From NCBI GenBank assembly GCA_964461105.1, contig CAYWSY010000041.1, forward strand, positions 1 through 16,511: 16,511 nt of DNA, given 5' to 3'. Below are positions 1-5,053 of the stretch, one piece after another (the first letter of the stretch is position 1; every line of letters starts with the position of its first letter). The stretch comes from JAGVMG01 sp964461105. GTDB lineage: Bacteria > Chlamydiota > Chlamydiia > Chlamydiales > Rhabdochlamydiaceae. The position numbers and the translations under genes were made by a program. The notes beneath the pieces are model-generated. The model had not been told where the DNA came from. It did no database searches and saw nothing but the letters and a program-made list of their open reading frames with translations.

Positions 1-225
1 TCATTAAGGATACGCTCCTTTTAACCTTTCATCCACAACTTTCGATCATATCTCCCTAAAGTAGTATAACGTCTCAGAAAAAGAAATATTTTTAACGCAG
101 CTAATCTTGTTCTGCTCAGAGATAATCTAATTTTACTTATTTTTCGCTAATTACAGTATACATCATGCATTTTCAGCGAGCTTTCGATAATCTATTGAAA
201 AAATTGCGAAAATTATCAGTTTGAC
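1..225. other. noncoding left flank of the IS element
   Basis: No gene is supported here; all frames are broken by frequent stops and the sequence is AT-rich. At the extreme left, read on the minus strand, an AAGGAG-like site (plus-strand 15-20) lies 10 bases before an ATG at 4-2, so a gene running leftward out of the window may begin there, but only its first codon would be inside. A minus-strand TATACT (plus-strand 64-69) could be its -10 box, although I see no good -35 partner. The stretch ends with TTGAC (221-225), which I take as the likely target motif of the neighbouring IS200/IS605 element. Confidence 0.4.
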
Positions 226-240
226 ACTTTATTTTTGCAA

Positions 241-256
241 GTCCCTCTTTAGGGCC
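241..256 (+). repeat. left-end subterminal hairpin of the IS element
   Basis: CCCT (243-246) and AGGG (251-254) pair around a CTTT loop, with an outer G-C pair (241/256) past one mismatch. In IS200/IS605 elements an imperfect hairpin close to each end is the recognition site for TnpA. This one resembles a shortened version of the right-end hairpin and lies about 15 bases inside the presumed left cleavage site. Confidence 0.6.
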
Positions 257-273
257 GAGATGAATCACGCCTT

Positions 274-692
274 TTAATTTTTAGGGGATTGCTGTTGTTC
301 GATATATTGCCGAATTACAGCAATAGTTGCTCCCCCGCAAGATCCAGCAAAATAACTTGGAGACCAAAGACTATCTCCCCATAAAGCATGTTGAATGCTT
401 GGGTATCTTTTTTTTCTAATGAGTCTGGAAGAAACGCCTTTTAAGCTGTTCACAAGTTTTGAGATAGCGACTTTAGGAGGATAGTTAATAAGAAGGTAAA
501 CATGATCATGCTCTCCCTCAAACTCAACTAGTCCGCTTCAAAATCTGAGCAGATGTGAGTAAATATTGATCTCAGTTCTTCCAAGATCAATTTGGTAAAT
601 ACTCTTCGTCTGTATTTAGTGACAAAGACCAAATGAACATGCAAAAGAAAAACACATGCTCTTCCTCTCCTTAAATCTGTTGACGGATTCAT
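274..692 (-). pseudogene. tnpA: IS200/IS605 TnpA (Y1 HUH transposase), frameshifted
   Basis: This is a remnant of the single-strand DNA transposase of the element. The N-terminal part (692 to 531, about 54 codons from M-N-P-S-T-D-L) matches the family opening, with LLHVHLVFVTKYRRRVF, and then hits TAG at 530-528. A shift of one base (re-reading 531) restores a good reading frame: LVEFEGEHDHVYLLINYPPK, then WSPSYFAGSCGG, then IRQYIEQQ, ending with TAA at 276-274. The corrected length of about 139 residues is normal for TnpA. No slippery heptamer is visible at the shift, so I read it as a one-base deletion. In addition, the expected HUH motif (H-V-H) reads H-V-Y, explained by one CAC-to-TAC transition, so a metal-ligand His is also lost. 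The catalytic Tyr in IRQYIEQQ is kept. Confidence 0.85.
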
Positions 693-714
693 AGGCCAAG
701 CATACCATAGAGGC

Positions 715-1836
715 ATGATCGTGCGCAAATCATTTCAGTTCAGACTCTGTCCGACAAAAAAACAGGCTAAAGCGCTGGACTCGCAGCTTCATGAATGCCG
801 ATGGTTGTATAATGAGCTTCTTCAGCAACGTAAACTTGCCTATGAAGAGCTCGATATTTCTATCTCTAAATATCAGCAGAGCATGCTGTTGCCTTTGTTA
901 AAAATAGAACGATCCAGTCTCAATGACATCCATTCGCAAGTTTTACAAAATGTGGTCGATCGATTGGATAAGGGATTTCAAGCCTTTTTTCGAAGATGCA
1001 AAAAAGGAGAAAAGCCTGGATTTCCCCGTTTTCGCGGAATGCATCGATATCAGAGTTTTTGTTACCCACAAAGTGGCTTTTCCTTGATTGGTAATGAACT
1101 CAAACTATCTAAACTTGGCAAGTTGCGAGTCAAGATGCATCGCCCAATCGGAGGAGAGATTAAAACGTGCACATTAAGAAAAAATGCCTCTGGTGAGTGG
1201 AATGTGACATTTTCCTGTGAAATGAATAAAGAACCTTCAGCTCCTAACCAGGAGGCAATTGGGATTGATGTTGGACTTGAACATTTTGCAACACTCTCTA
1301 ACGAAAAGCAGATTGCAAATCCTCGGTTTTTTAAGCGCGGAGAAAAGGTTCTTTCAAAGGCTCAAAGAAAGTTATCTAAGTTGGAAAAAGGAACCGTTAA
1401 GCGCCGGAAACAAGGGAAAGTCGTTGCAAAAATTCATGAACGAATAAGCAATCAAAGAAAAGACTTTTGTCATAAAGAGTCGAAAAAAATTGTAGATCAG
1501 TACCAATATATTTGCGTAGAAGATCTCAACATTAAAAAAATGATAGAGAGGTCATATTGTGCAAAAAGCATTGCGGACGCGAGTTGGAATCAATTTCTTC
1601 AATTCCTTACCTACAAAGCGGCAGAAGCTGGTAGGAAATTAGGATTGGTGAACCCTGCCTATACCACGCAAGACTGCCATCGATGCGGTCATCGAGAAAA
1701 GAAGGAGCTCTCTATGCGGAAGCATCATTGCTCTGAATGTGGGTATCAGACGACAAGGGATTTCAATGCTGCGCTAAATATTTTGGCCCTCGGATTGGAT
1801 GGCCTGGGAGAAATCCCTAGAAGCCCTCGCCTTTAG
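715..1836 (+). CDS. tnpB: TnpB, RNA-guided DNA endonuclease of IS200/IS605
   Basis: This 373-residue protein has the length and organisation of a complete TnpB, the ancestor-type relative of Cas12. The N-terminal wedge/REC-like helix-turn-helix region (1-170) begins MIVRKSFQFRLCPTKKQ, the usual family opening, and supports the ATG at 715. The split RuvC nuclease is present with all three acidic residues: Asp185 (GIDVG), Glu269 (CVEDLN) and Asp349 (RDFNAALN). A zinc finger lies between the last two motifs (Cys321, Cys324, Cys339, Cys342). In this family the protein uses an RNA from the element's right end to cut target DNA next to a motif equal to the transposon target. It starts 22 bases from the divergent tnpA. 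The last codons and stop form part of the right-end hairpin. Unlike tnpA it shows no damage. Confidence 0.93.
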   Translation: MIVRKSFQFRLCPTKKQAKALDSQLHECRWLYNELLQQRKLAYEELDISISKYQQSMLLPLLKIERSSLNDIHSQVLQNVVDRLDKGFQAFFRRCKKGEKPGFPRFRGMHRYQSFCYPQSGFSLIGNELKLSKLGKLRVKMHRPIGGEIKTCTLRKNASGEWNVTFSCEMNKEPSAPNQEAIGIDVGLEHFATLSNEKQIANPRFFKRGEKVLSKAQRKLSKLEKGTVKRRKQGKVVAKIHERISNQRKDFCHKESKKIVDQYQYICVEDLNIKKMIERSYCAKSIADASWNQFLQFLTYKAAEAGRKLGLVNPAYTTQDCHRCGHREKKELSMRKHHCSECGYQTTRDFNAALNILALGLDGLGEIPRSPRL

Positions 1837-1868
1837 GCGAGGGAGCAGTCACAATTCTGTCCCGTCAT
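1700..1868 (+). ncRNA. candidate omega/reRNA guide of TnpB (family-based)
   Basis: In studied IS200/IS605 elements the guide RNA comes from the 3' part of tnpB plus the right end, and its guide is the first roughly 16 bases of flanking DNA. By analogy, the scaffold here would include the hairpin at 1824-1843 and finish near 1852, and the guide would be 1853-1868, which is antisense to the last codons of the deformylase gene. The 5' boundary is a guess. Only the hairpin is visible directly. Confidence 0.25.
1824..1843 (+). repeat. right-end hairpin of the IS element, overlapping the tnpB stop
   Basis: CCCTCGCC (1824-1831) and GGCGAGGG (1836-1843) form a perfect 8-bp stem with a TTTA loop. The tnpB stop TAG (1834-1836) sits in the loop and the first paired base. 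In the family this structure is both the TnpA recognition site and part of the guide RNA scaffold. It could also act as a weak terminator between the convergent tnpB and deformylase genes, but no T run follows. Confidence 0.75.
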
Positions 1869-2826
1869 GAATCTTTCGATCAATTCGCTTCAAAAGCGGA
1901 TCGATCGCCTCCCTCTCTTCCTTTGAAAGGTGATCGATGAATAACACCCCGTTAATGTGGTCATATTCATGCAAAATCACCCGAGCTTCCCAGCCTTTAC
2001 AGCGCTTACACGTCCGTTGTCCATCCAAATCGGTAAACTCGATTGTAATTTCTTTGGAACGCTCAACATCAGCTCTAATCGTAGGGATTGAAAGACACCC
2101 CTCTGATACAATCCACGTCTCTTCGCTCAACTCAGAGACGACAGGGTTGATAAATACCTTTACATCCCCCCACTCGACCTCCCCTTTTTGATTCTCGATG
2201 GGCTCTCGAATGATGAATAACCGAATGGAGTGATGCACTTGAGGCGCTGCAAGTCCAATCCCATCACAGACATCCATGGTCTCGATCATCTCTTGAACCA
2301 ACATTCGCACATCATCTGTAATTTCTGCAATCGGATCAGCGACAGCTCTTAAGATCGGATTTCCGTAATAGGCAATCGGAAGAAGCTTCATCTCGTGCGT
2401 GGTCATGAAGTTGGGAACATGCCCCTGCGCAAGGACACCGCCGCGATAGAACCACTTCCCTTTCAATCTTTCAAAAAAGCTTTTTTCAGTAAATGTTGCA
2501 GATTGGTTGTTTTGAATCAGATGGGCAACAAATGTGATCGTAGCCACATCCCCTCTCTCTTGGACATTGAGCACTTCAAGCTTTTTAAACTGGGTTGTTT
2601 GGGAAAAAGATGAGATTTCAGCTGTCCATTCCGCTTGATTGTCAGAGTATTGCGGACTTGCAAGGTGGGTTGTCTGAATGATGTAACCAGGGAGATTGAA
2701 CGCGTAGGCCGTATACCGCGAGCGCATCAGCTCTTGAGCCGTCTGAGGAACGCCTCCCAAGTGAAACGGCTGACAGCAAGCTTGATACGATTTTCCGCTT
2801 CCACATGGGCATTCTTGCTCAGACAT
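1849..2826 (-). CDS. YchJ/SEC-C domain fused to peptide deformylase
   Basis: A 325-residue two-domain protein. Residues 1-135 form a YchJ-like (UPF0225) module: an N-terminal SEC-C zinc motif (ECPCGSGKSYQACC, Cys6, Cys8, Cys17, Cys18), then RSRYTAY and an NTF2-like strand pattern ending KWFYRGG. Residues 146-325 are a complete peptide deformylase, the metalloenzyme that removes the formyl group from nascent proteins. Its three motifs are intact: GIGLAAPQ (189-196), EGCLS (242-246, metal ligand Cys244) and HEYDH (286-290, His286, Glu287 and His290). A strong SD (AAGGAG, 7-base spacing) precedes the ATG at 2826. Met141 and Met146 between the domains have no SD, so the full-length fusion is favoured. 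The stop TGA (1851-1849) lies at the right end of the IS element, so the insertion may supply or abut it. The SEC-C module could bring the enzyme to ribosomes or SecA; that is inference. Confidence 0.9.
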   Translation of the reverse strand: MSEQECPCGSGKSYQACCQPFHLGGVPQTAQELMRSRYTAYAFNLPGYIIQTTHLASPQYSDNQAEWTAEISSFSQTTQFKKLEVLNVQERGDVATITFVAHLIQNNQSATFTEKSFFERLKGKWFYRGGVLAQGHVPNFMTTHEMKLLPIAYYGNPILRAVADPIAEITDDVRMLVQEMIETMDVCDGIGLAAPQVHHSIRLFIIREPIENQKGEVEWGDVKVFINPVVSELSEETWIVSEGCLSIPTIRADVERSKEITIEFTDLDGQRTCKRCKGWEARVILHEYDHINGVLFIDHLSKEEREAIDPLLKRIDRKIHDGTEL

Positions 2827-2850
2827 ATGAAGACTCCTTTATACTCAAGG

Positions 2851-2879
2851 ATCGTATCGATGCTTAGATTTATCATCAA
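2851..2879 (-). promoter_or_regulatory. candidate sigma70-type promoter of the deformylase gene
   Basis: On the minus strand, TTGATG (2879-2874) is separated by 17 bases from TACGAT (2856-2851). The predicted start point falls just before the AAGGAG site of the gene. The same TACGAT -10 box appears in the candidate porin promoter at 7586-7614. Matches are 4 of 6 in each box, so this is suggestive only. Confidence 0.4.
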
Positions 2880-2966
2880 CTTCAACATGCCGATATAAAA
2901 AAGAGTGCAAAAATTTTGAGGCTTTAATATAAAAAAATTTTTACGCCAAAAAATAAGGGAACCTGC

Positions 2967-3983
2967 TTGGAGTGCCCGCTTAAAAAAGATCATCCATCAA
3001 CTCAAGATCGCGAAAAAATTACTGAACTGGTCCGGCGCTTTGCAGGCGCGACGACAGATGCAATCTTAGATCCATTAATGCAATTTTTTAGCATTCCTGA
3101 AGTTAACGGAGTGGTTAGCTACCGCATCATCTCTAAGATCGCAATCGTCTTTGGAGATCCCACATGCGCTCCTGAACAATTAAACGTACTGACCCACGCC
3201 TTTCATACTTACATTGAACGCAAATGTTCTAACGTGATTTACATTTCAGCATCCAAACCCTTTGCACAGTGGGCTATTAAACATTCTTGTGGTCTCATGC
3301 TTGAATTATGCGAAGAGCTGATCCTTAATCCACTCATTGACCCCTATCATCAACCTGGTACACATGGGAGTCTTGTCCGCAGAAAAGTCAAACGCGCAAG
3401 CAAAGAGGGGGTCACCTTTCACGAATACACGGGTAACGATCTATTCTTAGAACAAGAAATTGAAACGCTAGGAACGTTATGGCTGCAGGGCAGAAAAGGC
3501 CCTCAATTCCATATCTCCAATATTCATCTCTTTCAAGATCGGATAGGCAAACGGTGGTTCTACGCAAAACAAGGAGGCAAAATTGTCGGCGTCATTGTTT
3601 TGAATCAACTGCAAGCATCTAATGGGTGGCTCATGAATCATCTCATGACGCTGTCCGATGCTCCCGTCGGCACCTCTGAATTTCTTGTGATCTCAACTCT
3701 TGGGGCATTAAGAGCAGAGGGATGCACCTTTTGCACGGTGGGATTTGCTCCTGCTAAACGCTTGGGAGAAATTGTCGGACTCAATAGAGCAACCACTTGG
3801 ATTTCTCGCCAATTATTCAATTTAGCAAAAAAAGCTGGCAAACTCGACGGGCTCAATATGTTCTGGGGAAAATTTAATCCAGACCGAAGACCCGCTTATC
3901 TTCTATTCTATCGCAATTCACTTGGGATCAAGGAATTGCTCTCTCTTCGCAAAGCATTAAATGGAAATACAAAGGGAACTTAA
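2967..3983 (+). CDS. soluble MprF-type aminoacyl-transferase domain protein (DUF2156)
   Basis: This 338-residue protein resembles the cytoplasmic C-terminal domain of MprF/LysX-type phosphatidylglycerol aminoacyltransferases (two tandem GNAT-like folds). Visible signatures are FGDP (62-65) in the first fold, the basic VRRKVKRA segment (137-144), and the terminal NMFWGKFNPDRRPAYLLFY (297-315), matching the family's 'KF.P.w.pRYL.y' core. There is no N-terminal multi-helix flippase region, so it is a free-standing transferase rather than a full MprF. In the family, aminoacyl-tRNA donates an amino acid to a lipid or other acceptor; the substrate here is unknown. The start is TTG at 2967, chosen because AAGGGA lies 6 bases upstream and the next Met is residue 38, inside the conserved region. 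Only 2 bases separate its stop from the following oxygenase, which implies co-translation and a joint role. Confidence 0.8.
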   Translation: MECPLKKDHPSTQDREKITELVRRFAGATTDAILDPLMQFFSIPEVNGVVSYRIISKIAIVFGDPTCAPEQLNVLTHAFHTYIERKCSNVIYISASKPFAQWAIKHSCGLMLELCEELILNPLIDPYHQPGTHGSLVRRKVKRASKEGVTFHEYTGNDLFLEQEIETLGTLWLQGRKGPQFHISNIHLFQDRIGKRWFYAKQGGKIVGVIVLNQLQASNGWLMNHLMTLSDAPVGTSEFLVISTLGALRAEGCTFCTVGFAPAKRLGEIVGLNRATTWISRQLFNLAKKAGKLDGLNMFWGKFNPDRRPAYLLFYRNSLGIKELLSLRKALNGNTKGT

Positions 3984-3985
3984 TC

Positions 3986-4981
3986 ATGGAAGGCATCACA
4001 ACTTCATTTCTAAATAAAACACATCTTCCTCTTGTTGTCGAACCCACAGCTAAAGATATTTCCTTTGAGGATTTTACGAACATCCTCCATCAACACAATG
4101 ACTATTTTAGAGAGCAATTGTTAACGTACGGCGGAATTCTATTTCGCAACTTCCCACTTCACAATGAACACGACTTCCAATCGGGAATTAAACACTTGGG
4201 TTTAGGGAACTTCATCAATTACATCGGAGGCGATAGTCCTCGAAATAAAATCATCGAAGGGGTTTATACCTCGACAGAAGCTCCCCCATCGATGAAACTT
4301 CCCTTGCACAATGAACTATCCTATGTCAAACACTATCCGGGTCATATCTATTTTTATTGCGACCACCCGCCAGTTGCTCGAGGAGAGACGATGATCGCAG
4401 ATGCGCGGAGGATTTATCATGCAATCAACCCTGATGTGAAACAAAGATTTGCAGAAAAAGGGCTTCATTATACTTCTTGTTATCCTTATAAGAGTAAGCT
4501 TCTCAATGCGATCAACAAAAGCCACAAATCTTGGATTAACGTATTTGAAACAGAAGATAAACAGGAAGTTGAACGAAAATGCAGAGAAAATGAGATTCTC
4601 TATCATTGGAACACAAACGATTGGATTGAAATCAATCAACTCTGCCCAGCTGTGATTGCTCATCCAAAAACTCAAGAGATGGTCTGGTTTAACCAGGCAC
4701 ACCACTTTGATTTCAATCCTAAATTTTTAGGATGGAAAAACTATATCGGCACAAAAATTCTCTATTGCCGTAAGCACACTCTACTCCATTCCGTGCGCTT
4801 TGCTGATCAAACTCCGATTCCCCGCAAAGATCTCTATCACATCATGGATGTCTTAGAAGATCAATCGATCTATTTCCCCTGGCAAAAAGGAGATCTGCTT
4901 GTTTTAGACAATGTCCTTGCGATGCATGGCAGAGCACCTTTTACTGGCAAACGGCGCATCTTGACTGCAATGACAAGTTAA
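3986..4981 (+). CDS. TauD/TfdA-family (SyrP-like) Fe(II)/2-oxoglutarate oxygenase
   Basis: A 331-residue non-haem iron oxygenase. The facial triad is visible as His108-Asn-Glu110 (LPLHNELSY) and distal His314 (LAMHGRAPF), with a 2-oxoglutarate-binding Arg at about 323-324 (GKRRIL). Other family marks are YGGILFRNF (48-56) and RGETMIADARRIY (132-144). The H-x-E in place of H-x-D, and the long 'GGET-ADAR' segment, are typical of the SyrP-like branch that hydroxylates amino-acid-derived substrates, often carrier-bound, rather than of taurine dioxygenase itself. Glu110 would make halogenation unlikely. The gene follows the MprF-type transferase by 2 bases, so the likely scheme is transfer of an amino acid and hydroxylation of that residue or its acceptor. 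The substrate is not determinable from sequence. No strong SD is visible beyond the end of the upstream gene (AAGGGA within its last codons). Confidence 0.85.
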   Translation: MEGITTSFLNKTHLPLVVEPTAKDISFEDFTNILHQHNDYFREQLLTYGGILFRNFPLHNEHDFQSGIKHLGLGNFINYIGGDSPRNKIIEGVYTSTEAPPSMKLPLHNELSYVKHYPGHIYFYCDHPPVARGETMIADARRIYHAINPDVKQRFAEKGLHYTSCYPYKSKLLNAINKSHKSWINVFETEDKQEVERKCRENEILYHWNTNDWIEINQLCPAVIAHPKTQEMVWFNQAHHFDFNPKFLGWKNYIGTKILYCRKHTLLHSVRFADQTPIPRKDLYHIMDVLEDQSIYFPWQKGDLLVLDNVLAMHGRAPFTGKRRILTAMTS

Positions 4982-5025
4982 TCGTGTTTTTTCCTAGTAA
5001 GAATTGATCTCCATCCGCTACCCTT

Positions 5026-5051
5026 GGCAAATTCACTCTTTTGAGTTTGCC
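5026..5051 (+). terminator. hairpin after the oxygenase gene, abutting the next start codon
   Basis: GGCAAATTCA (5026-5035) and TGAGTTTGCC (5042-5051) form a 10-bp stem with one T-G pair and a 6-base loop. Two T residues, then ATG and five T residues follow, so the structure resembles an intrinsic terminator of the transferase/oxygenase unit whose T tract is the beginning of the next gene. The next gene has no SD, and the hairpin ends 3 bases before its ATG, so it could alternatively control translation. Confidence 0.5.
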
Positions 5052-5053
5052 TT

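Larger units (their letters stand above)
226..1852 (+). mobile_element. IS200/IS605-type insertion sequence, tnpA dead, tnpB intact
   Basis: The element has the layout of the IS608/ISDra2 group: divergent tnpA (minus) and tnpB (plus) genes flanked by subterminal hairpins rather than terminal inverted repeats. The left hairpin is at 241-256 and the right hairpin at 1824-1843, both in the same orientation with related sequences (CCCT-CTTT-AGGG and CCCTCGCC-TTTA-GGCGAGGG). Ends are approximate. I placed the left end after TTGAC (221-225), a plausible target pentamer, and the right end after GTCAC (1848-1852). No target duplication is expected for this family. Because tnpA is inactivated, the copy should not transpose on its own. 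Confidence 0.8.

Noticed and set aside
528..535. Programmed -1 frameshift in tnpA.
   Set aside because: There is no slippery heptamer or downstream stem at GCG-GAC-TAG, IS200/IS605 TnpA is not made by frameshifting, and the HUH motif is also damaged. A one-base deletion is simpler.
2389..2404. Internal start (Met141 or Met146) making a separate deformylase.
   Set aside because: No SD precedes either codon and no stop or frameshift separates the two modules, whereas the upstream ATG has a strong AAGGAG.
2727..2993. Minus-strand open frame across the upstream region of the deformylase gene.
   Set aside because: It overlaps the deformylase start out of frame and the start of the transferase gene, is very Lys/Phe-rich because of AT-rich noncoding DNA, and shows no domain.
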